From Isoetes taiwanensis (lineage: Eukaryota > Streptophyta > Lycopodiopsida > Isoetales > Isoetaceae), in assembly GCA_021234155.1 (NCBI GenBank), contig JAJEKV010000313.1, forward strand, positions 64,001 to 128,000: DNA of 64,000 nt, written 5' to 3'. The notes below the pieces were generated by a model, which worked only from the letters and a program-made list of their open reading frames with translations, had not been told where the DNA came from and searched no databases. Position numbers and translations under genes: made by a program. Position 1 is the stretch's first letter; every line of letters starts with the position of its first letter. Shown in pieces: positions 1 to 10,700 of this stretch.

Positions 1-760
1 AGGACCCCCGCCGTCATCGACACACGTGAGGGTCCCGCGAGATAAATCGGGGCCGTCCGCCACGCGACACATCCGCCGCCCGTGGTGTTCCCCGGCCCGG
101 TATCACCAGCGCTGATCCGCCCGAATCACCGACGCGCTGATCCGCGCCGGGGATCACCAAGCCTGGCCGAGCAACCGGCGCCCGATATCGCCGTGTGTGT
201 GATCCCCTCCTCACGAGGATGCCGTCGCGTGGCCGATGCTCAACCACCGATATATCGCCTTTACCTGATCCGGCCTCCAGGATCACCACCATGGTCGAAC
301 TCATAGGCCGGCCTGCGAGGACGTGGAAATCCCGGCCTCGGGATCACCCACACCGCCGACGCCAGCGATTCCTTCCTCGGGTCACCACACCGGCCGAGAT
401 AGCAACGGACTGAGATATCGGCGTTATCCCCGCCTCCGGGATCACCAAGCCCCGAGGCCGCGCAATAAGCGCCCCGATCGGGACGTGTGTCAATCCCCCT
501 CCGAGATAACCATCGCGTGGCCGATATCGGCAACCCGATCTCGCCACCTGGGATCCCCGGCCTCGGGATCACCACACCATGGCCGACTCAGGCCGGCCTC
601 GGGGACCCGTGGAAATCCCGGCCTCCGGGATCACCCACACCGCCGGGCGCGATTCCTTCCTCCGGGATCCCCGAAAGTCCTTCTCGGTGAAAACCTCCTC
701 CGGGATCACCAACGCCTTAATGACGAAAAGCCGGGGCCGTCCACGTGGTTCAATCGATGC
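1..760. repeat. Left terminal inverted repeat of the MULE, with GATC-rich subrepeats
   Basis: GC-rich DNA built from irregularly spaced units ending in CCTCGGGATCACC (for example near 341, 437, 565, 627 and 705). Long stretches are the reverse complement of 9850-10700 in the same order, which makes this a terminal inverted repeat and not only a shared motif. Several open frames cross it on both strands, but they are by-products of the GC-rich repeat and none looks like a protein. The repeat starts before the window. Confidence 0.8.
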
Positions 761-1483
761 CATTGGTTTGAATTAATGCCTGACGGCCTAGGTCAGTGTC
801 GTACGCCATCCACTAATGGTGTAACCGGAGAGCGGGAAAACCGCCAGTTATTCGTACGGGCCCAATTGCGAGTCGCCACGTGTACGGTTGGGGGATTCCG
901 GAGGAAGGGAGCTGCTGGTGCGATGGCTATGTCCGAACTCAGGCGCCAAGAACCATTGCCCTTCCGACCGAACTGATTGAAAGGGTCCGATTGTCGCCGA
1001 ATCCGTGAGGGCTGCCGCCGCTTGTTGCATCGAAGTATTTAAAGGTAAGCCATGGACATCCGTTGTTAAAGTCTATTTTAGTCTTATTCTAACCGGGTTA
1101 TGTTATTTACGAGATGATGGAGGAGTCGATTAACTTCAAATCAGCCTAAATACCTCCATTAACGGTGAACCGGAATGGGGAAATGGAAGGAAACTCGGCT
1201 TGGCCATTGCCCGCCCACGCCTCAAAGATATTGCTCGGATTGAATCCCACCAAGAGGTTCAATCCCCAACAAGAAGAGATTAAGGGCGTAAGAAAGAGCT
1301 AAGGGCTTCACCACGTAAGAATACCCCTGCCGCCGGGACGAGGCTTCGGTTGATGGCCAATGCCACTAAAAAGCGGATGATCTAAAGAATGCTAAAAATG
1401 CGGATGAGGGGATGAGGCCCCGAAAAGTAATATTGAATGTTTTAACGCCAATCCAAGGGAGGAACTGACCAATTGAAGAAATT
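761..1483. other. MULE interior between left terminus and Ulp1 gene; no gene recognised
   Basis: I see no protein-like frame here. A TATTTAAAG stretch at about 1037-1045 followed by a GTAAGC donor-like site could be the promoter and a non-coding first exon of the Ulp1-like gene, since that gene's first visible coding exon has no in-frame ATG near its 5' edge. This is only suggestive. Confidence 0.35.
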
Positions 1484-3369
1484 TTGAAGGACTACAGGTA
1501 TGATCAGGTCAGTCGAAAATGGCGTTGTTGTGTCTGGGTGGATCGCAAAGAAATCCCGTGCCAGAAGATCGAATCGAGAATCATAGGTTCAGGGTGCATC
1601 AATTATGGCAAAATTACAGGCTTCCAGATGCCCCGAGGGGTCGAATTCAAGAACAAGGCTGAGGTGAGGGTTAGAGATTATGGGAAGATAAGTGTGGAGA
1701 GATCTCTTGATCCCGACTTTAAATTTAGCCACAATCTGAGACGAAAACTTCAGAGGGCAAGGGCAGCAGCAGAGCGTATGGCAGATGAGCAAATCGCCCT
1801 CGGCCTTTTGGATGACACGGCCCGAGCCGAGTTTATAAACCTGCAGGTGCGGAGAAAGGAGGCCACAGAACTAGAAATGCAGGTAGAGCGGATAAGGGAA
1901 ATCAAGGAAAGGATTAGGGGCAAGCATGGCAATTTGGATGAGAAGGATTTGTTTGGTGATTTGAGCCATGAACAGCACCAGTTGGACGAAGACGATGTGA
2001 GTGCGGAGTTTGAAGCTGCGCATACGCTTGATTTTAATTCACCTCCTCCCAAAACCCCAAGTTCGAATAGCCCAAGTCTACAGGTGACCCCAAGGAAGCG
2101 GACTTTTGTGCAGGCCCGGAGGGATGCAGATCTGATGGCTCCAAACCATATTGTGCATGAAGAATCAGAGGAGGAGGAGGAGTCTGAAAATGCAGATGAA
2201 TTGGCTCCCCCGACCCCGAGCAAGATAAAATTATGGTATTTGTATATGCTGGACCCCCACTTCTTTGAATCTCTAAAATTATATGACAGAGGGATTAGAA
2301 AGGAGCTTTGGCAGTTTAGATTTTCTCTGGAATATCCAATTGTGGTTCAAAGTCCTCTGATGAAGGTGGGCAGCAAATCATCGGATGTTGAATTCCACAT
2401 CTCAGAGGCAGAGGCACGAAAATTCTCGACTATTCCAGGTGACCTCGGTATTGAAGATTCAGAGATCGATGCCGACTGCCTAGGAGCCTATTTACTGTAT
2501 GTGTGTTGTCTTTGTTTTTATTTCTTGCATGGTATGCTAAGTTGAGCTTTGGCAGGGTTCTTGCACACTCAATTCCTCACCAAAAACGCTGTCATCATGT
2601 CTTCCTCCACCCTGCTGCTTTTGGCCTGTTTCTAAATGGCACAAAACCAGGCCTCTGTGGTGCCTACGAGCAGTTCGTCAAGCTAATTCCGGGATCCCCC
2701 TTTGGCAAGGCCGTGTGGAAAATCCAGTATGCACAGTTCTACTACATACCGGTCAATGCCAGGTAAATTGGGTTTGGGAAGTGGATTTTTTATTGCCTTT
2801 TTAGTTCTGGTTTGAATTGATGACAGCTTGTCCTATGCAGTGGCCACTGGAGCCTCTTCATTTTGGTGGCTGATCCTTTGGCATGCCAGAAATTGAAGAA
2901 GCCTTGCCCTTGCATATTGCACTTCGATTCCTTTGATCCCCTCCATGCTCCAACACGCGGGTTCATCACTTTGTGAGTGCAAAATTTGGTAACTATTCAT
3001 TCATAGCCTATCTTCTAATGCCTTGAATTGCAGGTTTTTAAGTGATGTATTTAAGAGGTGGAGGCACGAGGAATCAGCACTGCATAATGCACCAGTAATC
3101 TTGATGGAAGCTCCACAGCAGCACAACAACCAGGATTGTGGCATCTATGTTATTGGTTGTGTGCAGAAATTCATCAAAGAAATCTACATGAAGGATATAG
3201 ATGTGAGTTGTCTATGTCTTAACTTCTGTCTTTCTTGATCAGCAAATTTATTTAGTGTCCATTTATAATCTACTGTGTACAGATGGTGATCCACAGGGAC
3301 TGGTTTGCCAAAGAAGAGATGGACAATTTGAGGACAAGCTTCAAGGTCATCTTCTGCGAAGTTAAGTGA
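1484..3369 (+). CDS. Ulp1/SENP-type cysteine protease (C48 family) of the MULE, five exons
   Basis: The model joins 1484-2496, 2556-2762, 2841-2972, 3034-3202 and 3283-3369; all junctions are GT-AG and in phase, giving about 535 residues. The C-terminal part is a C48 desumoylase-like domain: His in GHWSLF (residue 409), Asp in LHFDSF (436), Gln in APQQHNNQDCG (480) and the catalytic Cys (486) have the family order and spacing. The N-terminal half holds a basic coiled-coil stretch (about 85-150) and an acidic run (about 225-240). No ATG lies in frame at the 5' edge: position 1484 is TTG and the first in-frame ATG is 1628, so an upstream exon may be missing from the model. Family members cleave SUMO or similar modifiers. 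Element-borne copies are common in plant MULEs but their role there is unknown. The catalytic part looks undamaged, unlike the transposase. Confidence 0.8.
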
Positions 3370-3779
3370 TGCCTAAAAGGGGAAAATCAACCTTCTACTT
3401 GCCCGAGGGTAGCAACCAATTCGATCGACCCGTTACCCGTTTGATGCTGAATGGTCCATAACAGAAAAAAACTTTTGATCCTTGTTCAACAATGTAAATT
3501 TTTTTGCTATGATTGTAAAATATGACAGTTTCTGAATGGTTAATTGATGTGGGAAATAGCTTTTGTTTTTCCTTATCCGGGTTTACTCCTGAACTGTCAA
3601 TCTGCATCCCTCAATTCATGAGATGTTGGCCCACAGATGTTTGGGAATTTGAACACCTCTGGGATCCCCAAACTTGAATAGCTCTGGGATCCCGAAGTTT
3701 GAACACCTCCGGGATCCCCAGGGAGGCAAATATTAAAACAACCAATGGAAAAGACAAACACAAAAAAAAAAACAATTAT
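3370..3779. other. 3' flank of the Ulp1-like gene, ending in palindromic GATCCC units
   Basis: AT-rich DNA that would hold the 3' UTR. From about 3655 it runs into three short repeats of the type CTCTGGGATCCC plus a gene-like run of A, the beginning of the internal palindrome array. No gene seen. Confidence 0.4.
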
Positions 3780-4800
3780 TGTGGTGATCCCGGAGGGCCG
3801 GGTTCCCCCATGGTGCTCCCCACCCTCGGGATCAAGGATGGCCAGGACGGGAATATAACCATTGTACCTAATAGGCAGGAAAAAAAAAATAAAGTCCGTC
3901 CGCGATCTGGTGATCCCGGAGGTGGGGATCACCACTAGTGATCCGACCTCGGGATCACCCGGATCCGGACGGGAATAAATTGAAAAGCCCAACACCATAG
4001 AGCCTTAGAAAAAAAGGCCCGTCAGCCATCCGGGTGATCCGGTGGGGATCACCCATGGTGATCCCCACCTCAGGGATCACCGGGTGGCACCATTGCACCT
4101 AATAGGCGGGGAAAAAAAAAAAATAAAGTCCGTCCGATACGGTGATCGGGAGGTGGGGATCACCACTAGTGATCCCGACCTCCGAGATCACCAATCCGGA
4201 CGGAATAAATTCAAACCTTAGAACCATAGGGCCTTAGAAAAAAAAAAGGCGTTAAGCCATCGGTGATCCAGGAGGTGGGGATCACCCATGGTGATCCCCA
4301 CCTCGGGGATCACCCGGTGGACGGGGAATCTAACCATTGCACCTAATGGGCAGGGAAAAAATAAAGTTCGTTCCCATGTCCCGGTGATCAGTGAGGTGGG
4401 GATCACCACGGTGATCCCCACCCCAGGGATCACCGGATCACTGGGGCGGAATAAATTCAAAAAGCTTAGCACCATAGAGCCTTAGAAAAAAAGGCCCGTC
4501 AGCCATCCCGGTGGTCAGGAGGTGGGGATCACCATGGTGATCCCCACCTCAGGGATCACCGGGGTGACAGGGAATATAACCATTGCACCTAATAGGCAGG
4601 GAAAAAAAAAAAAAGTCCGTCCGCGATCTGGTGATCCGGAGGTGGGGATCACCACTAGTGATCCCGACCTCCGGGATCACCAGATCACGGACGGGAATAA
4701 ATTCGAAAACCTTAGAACCATAGAGCCTTAGAAAAAAAAGGCCCGGCCCGCCATCGGTGATGATCCGGGAGGTGGGGATCACCACCGCCATCCGGTCATC
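3780..4800. repeat. Tandem array, about 240-bp unit, four copies, each with two palindromic blocks
   Basis: The unit alternates two dyad-symmetric blocks. One has the core GGTGATCC-GGATCACC centred on ACTAGT (cores near 3935, 4167 and 4654). The other is centred on CCATGG (near 4053, 4288 and 4532). They are separated by A-rich spacers containing ACCATAGAGCCTTAG and CACCTAATAGGCAGGG. Copies differ by scattered substitutions and one- or two-base indels inside the GC-rich blocks. The GGTGATCC motif is the one that fills the element's terminal inverted repeats, so the array belongs to the element. No coding potential; the open frames here read across the repeat on both strands. Confidence 0.85.
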
Positions 4801-4968
4801 CAGGGATCCCCAAGCGTGGACTCCGTCCTCCTCCGGGATCCCCCGCCCAAAAAATAATAGAGGTACCTAGCCATTGAAAAAAGGTCCACTTTACCACTTT
4901 ACCATTACAAATTGAAATCAAGGGTTAACCGTTGTACAACGGATAGTACAACGGTTGATTCATGAGTC

Positions 4969-4978
4969 TATATATACC
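4969..4978 (+). promoter_or_regulatory. TATA-box-like sequence of a small MULE gene
   Basis: CTATATATACC lies about 70 bases upstream of the first ATG (5045) of a broken small gene, in the A+T-rich gap between the two palindrome arrays. Position and sequence fit a plant TATA box, but nothing confirms that it is used. Confidence 0.4.
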
Positions 4979-5044
4979 TTAGTGGTTCTTGCTAGAAAGT
5001 AAGTTGGGGCTTGGTTTCAATTGAGTTCAGTAGCTGAGTGACAG

Positions 5045-5654
5045 ATGGTGAGGACCCGACAACAAACCACAAGCAGGCGGTGCCATCAATGCACATGACC
5101 TTGAGGATATTCTCGTCCACTTGAATGAAATTCAGGAGGAAGTGGGGCTAGATCTCGCCCAACCCGACAGCATCAAAACGTTCCAAAGTAAGCATGTTGT
5201 TGTCTTCCTTCACATTTATGTTCTACTTTCATACTAATCTTTTCAGCCATCTTTGCATGATCCCCTCATGGTTCATGCAGAGACCGTGGAGAATGGGGAA
5301 TACAACAGAGAGACCCCTAGGCCTCTAGACAATGATCCCGGTCGGCCAAGCCACAGGGCATTGCTTTGGGAATTGAAGAAGTGCATTATCGGGGCAAGGC
5401 TTTGAAGAATTTGCTAGCTACGGACATTGTGCGGGAAGGCAACACCCTAAAAGCCACTTCCGAGGAAATGTATCTTTGACCGGAGGATGCGAAAGAAGGT
5501 TCTAATTAGGGAAGTCCTAGAGGGGTCTGATCCATCTTTATGCGACATCTTCGATCACATCATGTGGACACTACCCTGTGGTGTGCCAGATGTAACTGCT
5601 GAGGACGTCCGGGCAGAAGGCATGGCAACAGTGCTTGATGTTGATTCAGAATGA
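5045..5654 (+). pseudogene. Broken small gene between the palindrome arrays, unknown product
   Basis: A transcription-unit-like stretch. From the ATG at 5045 a short frame includes SRRCHQCT and stops after 17 codons. A second frame continues with a donor-like GTAAGC at about 5189 and an acceptor-like TTTTCAG at about 5247. A final open run of about 60 codons ends at the TGA near 5653 and contains LIREVLEGSDPSLCDIF and VRAEGMATVLDVDSE. I do not recognise the family. Position inside the element suggests a third element gene or a captured host fragment. It needs at least one frame change to read through, so it is listed as broken; sequencing indels are another explanation. Confidence 0.35.
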
Positions 5655-5814
5655 TTCGGAATTAGAATGTCAGTTTTAGGCCATTGTAAGGCCCCATTGT
5701 AACTTAAGATCCATTTGAAACATGCAAATGAATTGAATTAAACCATTAGGAAATAAATAGACCTTAGAACCATGGTACCTTAGGGGGAGAAAAGAAAATA
5801 AAAATGAATCCGTC

Positions 5815-6550
5815 TTTTGGAGATCCGGAGGTGGGGATCACCACACGTGATCCCATCCTCGGGATCACCCACAGAAGCGGACGGGATAAAATTATAACCT
5901 TAGAACCATTGTAACGTTGGGGAAAAGAAAATAAAAAAAATCCGTCGCTTCTTTGGTGATCCGGAGGTGGGGATCACCTAACGTGATCCCATCCTCGGGA
6001 TCACCAGCCAGCGACGGGATTAAAATTATAACCTTAGAACCATTGTACGTTGGGGGAAAAGAAAATAAAAATAATCCGTCCGCTGTTTGGTGATCCCAGG
6101 AGGTGGGGATCACCACACGTGATCCCATCCTCCGGGATCACCCCAGCGGACGGATTAAAATTATAACCTTAGAACCATTATGCGTTGGGGAAAAGAAAAT
6201 AAAAATAATCCGTCCCACTTCTTTGGTGATCCGGGAGGTGGGGATCACCACACGTGATCCCATCCTCCAGGGATCACCGGCGGACGGGATTAAAATTATA
6301 ACCATAGAACCATTATGCGTTGGGGAAAAAAGAAAATAAAAATAATCCGTCCTTCTTTGGTGATCCGGAGGTGGGGATCACCACACGTGATCCCATCCTC
6401 GGGATCACCACCGGCAGCGGGATTAAAATGATAACCATAGAACCATTATGCGTTGAGGGAAAAGAAAATAAAAATAATCCGTCCTTTGCTTTGGTGATGG
6501 GGATCAAATAATCCCGATCACGCTCACGGTGATTAAAATGATAACCATAG
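5815..6550. repeat. Tandem array, about 134-bp unit, five copies plus a degenerate sixth
   Basis: Each unit has an A-rich half (TTATAACCTTAGAACCATT followed by a G- and A-rich run) and a palindromic half. The palindromic half holds GGTGATCC-GGATCACC, then CACACGTGATCCC-GGGATCACC, two dyads joined at CACGTG. CACGTGATCCCATCCT recurs near 5846, 5980, 6116, 6254 and 6384; the last copy (about 6490) has lost one dyad. The spacer relates it to the 240-bp array upstream, so both probably come from one ancestor. Apparent ORFs through it are repeat read-through. Confidence 0.85.
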
Positions 6551-6554
6551 AACC

Positions 6555-6635
6555 ATTGTACCATTTACCATTTAAACATTAACATTTAACATTTAAACAA
6601 AACATTTAACATTTACCATTTAAACATTACATTTA
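6555..6635. repeat. CATTTAA-type minisatellite
   Basis: Imperfect short repeats of ACCATTTAAACATTA and ACATTTAAC in an AT-rich stretch just after the palindrome array. The rest of 6636-7079 shows no gene. Confidence 0.6.
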
Positions 6636-7079
6636 GTGATATTCGGCTCATTGAAAGATTGAGAAATAAAAGTCATGTTACGATTTCGAGAGTCATGTTT
6701 GAGTCCTCGAAATTTGGGCCTCATGGTGCCTTGCATGAGGCCTCCATCCAAGTTCCTTCCAACTCTTCCTTGCTTTCTTCACCTTATGTTTTCCAAGTTC
6801 TATAACAGGGCTTCAGGTAGGTGACAAGCTAGTACCACAATTCACCTCCAAGGTAAGTTCGGGTAGAGTTGATATATTAGTGCTCGTGCCAACTATGTCA
6901 TCCATCTTCTCAAGTCTAAAGTCGAAATTTGCCTCATGAGAGAATCGGTTGCAACTAAAATGTTAGGATCTTTTTGAGCCCTAGACATCACTCTAGCAAT
7001 TACCGCTTCCAAGGAGGCCTCGAGTCTTGTTCAAGTCCACTTATTTGCTTGTTTGCAAGGGAGACTCTTCCCCAGCGTA

Positions 7080-9061
7080 CTATCTCAAGCACCTCAGATC
7101 CCCTGGTCTCCACAACTCTCTTGCACGGCCAGATTGCCCGGGTGGTCCATGCCCCCACCTATTGTCCCATATTGGGAACCCAACACTGTAAAGAGATCTT
7201 GATCCCCTGTAATTGCCAAGCATTTGCATAACTTTCACTGATGCTTTACATAGATTACCCTTGGCTCCCCAAGGACAATCACAACATGCCCAATTCTTGT
7301 GTGCTCCAGCAACAAAGTACGGGCCCTGTCCAAGAGTGCGCTCGGTTTGCACTTCAGCCTCGCCCTCCTCGAAGTTGGTAATTGTGACTTGTTCGTCGGC
7401 AATTCTCGGCGCCTCTAATTGCGCACTCTACTATTTGTTCACGTGAGGTGTTCACTACAAATCCATGTTCCTTCATAGACCTAGAACATAGCTATATATC
7501 AACCATTTGCAAGGTAAGTTTGCAAGGTAAATAGTGATATGTAAATGTTACCTCATATAAGCCATGTGTGTCTCCACATTGTTAGTGAGAATGTAGAGCA
7601 ACCGGTCAATTCTCACCTTTTCGAAGTGCACGTTTACATATGCCTAGGCGCAACTTAAGGGCAGCATGCCATGCCTCTATGGCAGCATTGGTCTCTTGAT
7701 TGGAGTGCATGTACATTCTTGTAGCCAATACCCATTCCACGGATGTTCTTAGTCCACTCCCTTACTCATGTAGGCCGACAATTTAGGGTATTGAGGATAC
7801 TTCCTCACCAACTCTTCAATCTCTTGATAGCCTCTTTCCTACTTGACTTTCCACAGTACTCATGACCATACTCATTGTCCCCTATAGGACCCTCATCTTG
7901 TACATTATATTCCCTAGCTCCTTGAACATTTCATTTCTATGCACCTTACTCCTTACATTTTTGCTTAGCCACTTAATCCAGGCTCTTCTCACATGCCAAA
8001 TGCATATTTGCACAGGCACGTTTGGGAAAACCTACAAGTGTTAGTGTTAGAAAGTATGCAAGAAAGTATAACTTGGGGGAAATTGCCGGGCATCACTTAC
8101 ATTTTTTACCGCCTTTGATTTCAAAGACGGATCGCGGGTTATGATGCAAGAAGGGTGCCAGTCGGGGATCATCCTGGCATAATGAATCCTTTAGTGCTTT
8201 CAACCACTTAGTTATAGCCCTACTTTTTTGAGAATTGGTTATGACATATGCCAATGGCATGCCATTGCAATGGTCATCGAAGGCAATGAGTGTAAAAAGA
8301 TAGTACCTCGTGATAATTGAAACCCTTAATTTGTCATTGCATCTTGAATTTTAAACCAATAGATGTCATTGCATGATTGAAACCAATTTGCATTAGCCAT
8401 TTTAAAGTGACTATGGAAAAGAACTAGAATGGAAATGAACTCTTAGAGTGTACCTCTTGTCATTAGTTTTGAAGGTTGCATCCATGCAAATGGCCCTATT
8501 CTTTCCAAATTTCAGCATTGCCTCTCTTTGGATTGGAGTCATCACTCCCAATTGGGCGATGTCACCATGTTCATACAAGAACACGGACTCTAGATGTTGT
8601 TGCACCCACATGTTGATGCTAGTGGGAAGGTCTTCATGTAGCTTCCAAGTGTTTCTAACAACACTCTTCTCAATGTTGTAAACATCCCGAATCTTGACAT
8701 GTCATCCCTACACAAACTATCCTTGCCATGCACATCTACTTTAAATCTCCACCTCTCCTCGTGCATGTTCATAACACTTAGGTGGGGTGTGCCAATGCAC
8801 GAGCTTTTCTCTAACCCATTCCCTCAATTCTGGTGAGATCCACGGTGCTAGCTTGAATCGATACCTTTCTACGTCAACAAATTTACCATGGCAAGGCTCA
8901 CCTTTGAGATTTCTATGCTCAAACCCATAATAAGTAACTTGAGAGCATTCTGGGAGAAGGTAGAGTTGCCTAATGGTAAAATGGCATTGGCAGCCCCCTC
9001 GCACACTCTCACCCCTCTCAACTCTTTTCTGCGTGTGCCAGTTGGCGTGGTCCATCAGCAA
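7080..9061 (-). pseudogene. MURA/SWIM-type MULE transposase, frameshifted relic
   Basis: Read from 9061 downward on -, the pieces follow the order of a Mutator-like transposase. There is an N-terminal Cys/His region (GCQCHFTIRQLYLLP, then GEPCHGKF), 9061-8741. The linker MWVQQHLESVFLYEHGD and the first catalytic Asp block ICMDATFKTN follow, with the Asp near 8482. Then come the second block TLIAFDDHCNGMPLAYVIT (about 8290-8230), CIWHVRRAWIKWLSKNVR (about 8010-7950) and a SWIM zinc finger, NWACCDCPWGAKGNLC (about 7292-7245). At least three changes of frame separate them, so no single frame encodes the enzyme. In the SWIM finger the expected C-x-H reads CKA, losing the histidine. The intact enzyme would cut at the terminal inverted repeats. 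Whether the breaks are real or sequencing indels is open; the family call is firm. Confidence 0.8.
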
Positions 9062-9849
9062 CCACGTGAGTGTTCAAAGTCTTGTCCACGGGGACCATAT
9101 ATTGCACCGATTACCTATTTTGAGTGTTCAAAATTAGTGCATGAAAGTAGTGCATGTACATCTAAGAATTAAATATACTTCTGCTACAATGTTTTCTACT
9201 ACATAAACAACAACAACAACAACAGTAAACTAGAGGATAGGGTTTTTTAAATACATACCTTTTCATAGTCAAATAAGAATCCCTGGTTGGCCTCTTTAGC
9301 ACCCTCTCGGGATTGGAACTCCTTAAGTAGAAGCTGCACGGTGCCACACAATTTCTTTGCTCTCCAAGAATGAAGTCTTCAACCCGGTTTGTTGGGAGGT
9401 AGCAGGTCCACACAAGCATTTCTCCACCTCCCTGTACAGAAGGAACTTGGTGCTCTTCTGGAAACCAGTGTAGGTTGCTATGGTGAAAATGCCATTAGGG
9501 GTGACTCCACATGTATTTCAAAGCACGTTGGGAATGGCGAAAGGGAACTCGGATATCGTTTTTACCTCCTAAAATGATCTTAAGCGGATAAATACCTGTG
9601 CTATCTTCTCCTCCAGCCCCCCCAAGCGTCCATAGCTGCAAGGGGCCGAGCGGCAAGAAGCCGTACAGAGAAATTCTCCGTGCGTGCAGCAGCAGCGCAG
9701 AAGAAATTACGGAAGACAAATGCGATCCGGGAGGGTGGTTTCGGCGTCCAGGTGTCCACATCGGGATGGTTGGTCCGATGCATGGGTGACATGTTCAAAG
9801 CCGCCGCGACGATCATTCCGCCCGCTGGCCACCGTCGATTTTCATGCAA
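9062..9849. other. MULE interior before the right terminus; no gene recognised
   Basis: Contains a short (CAA)n run at about 9205-9222 and otherwise unique sequence. It is not an inverted copy of the corresponding left interior (760-1480), so the long inverted repeats end near 9850. Frames on either strand do not resemble proteins. Confidence 0.4.
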
Positions 9850-10700
9850 ATCGTGCGTGGGGATCCCGGAGGAAGGAATCACCCCGAGGTGGTGATCCTG
9901 AGGCGGGATAACGAGGCGATATCGATCGCCGATATCGCCCCACGCTGGTGATCCCGAGGCGTGGATAACGCCGATATCGGGGCCAAGCCCGCCTTCTGCG
10001 GGTGATCCCGAGGAAGGAATCGCCCCGCTGGCAGGGTGATCCCGAGGTCGATTTTCCACGTCCTCGGTGTGGCCCGAGTCGCCATGGTGGTGATCCGGAG
10101 GCCGGATCGTGGCGATATCGGGTTGCCGACATCGCCACGCCGATGGCGATCCCGAGGAGGGGATCACACACACGCCGATACGGGCGCCGTTATCGGGCCG
10201 TGGCTTGGTGATCCCGGAGCGTGGATAACGCGGCTTATCGGGTCCGCCAAGTGGCCGGCCTATCTACGGGTGATCCCGAGGGAAGGAATCCTGGCCCTAC
10301 GGTGTGGGTGATCCCGAGGCCGGGATTTCCACGGGTCCTCGAGGCCGGCCCGAAATGGCCATGGTGGTGATCCCGAGGTCGATCGTGGCGATATCCGGAA
10401 TTGGCCGAGATCGCCACGCCGATGGCTTATCCCGAGAGAGGGATCACACACACGCCAGGCTTGGTGATCCCGAGGCGTGGATCGGCGCGGGTGATTCCGG
10501 AGGGCGGGATGGCTGTTGATAATCGGAGGCGGGAACACCACCAGACGCCCTGGATGTCAGCGTGGCGGGCGGCCGACGATTTATTTATGCGCAGACCCCT
10601 CACGGTGTCGTCAAGACGGTTAAACGGGGGTCCTGAAACGGATTCCGTCGAGCCCTGGCGGTGATACCGGAGGACGGTTTTTTTACCTCCGGGATCCCCG
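9850..10700. repeat. Right terminal inverted repeat of the MULE
   Basis: More than a dozen GGTGATCCCGAGG-type units about 40-60 bases apart. Its reverse complement follows the left end in order, including the stretch GACCCGTGGAAATCCCGG and the tail containing AGGACCCCCG. It finishes in a symmetric block with GGAGG-T7-CCTCC near 10670-10690, after which the sequence turns AT-rich and unrelated. The exact end is not resolved. Confidence 0.8.

Larger units (their letters stand above)
1..10700. mobile_element. Mutator-like (foldback-type) DNA transposon carrying a Ulp1-like gene
   Basis: A composite element of about 10.7 kb. Its two ends are inverted copies: 1-340 is colinear with the reverse complement of about 10640-10315, and 580-670 matches the reverse complement of about 10350-10265 almost base for base. 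The window therefore starts inside the left terminus, probably about 60 bases from the true end. Inside are a Ulp1-type protease gene on + and a MURA-type transposase relic on -, pointing toward each other. Mutator-like elements with Ulp1-like genes (Kaonashi-type and foldback FARE-like elements) are established in plants. The 9-11 bp target duplication cannot be tested because the left flank is outside the window. The exact right end is uncertain by some tens of bases. Confidence 0.8.

Noticed and set aside
1-976. Long overlapping open frames on both strands (up to 217 codons)
   Set aside because: They lie in the GC-rich terminal repeat, show arginine/proline/glycine-rich repeat translation and no domain.
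3780-6550. Palindromic arrays considered as a CRISPR array
   Set aside because: Units are 134-240 bp with conserved spacers, in a plant nuclear transposon; nothing like a CRISPR repeat-spacer pattern.
6974-7446. Plus-strand frames opposite the transposase
   Set aside because: Shadows of the minus-strand SWIM region.
9601-10173. 190-codon minus-strand frame
   Set aside because: Read-through of the right terminal repeat; composition follows the DNA repeat, not a protein.
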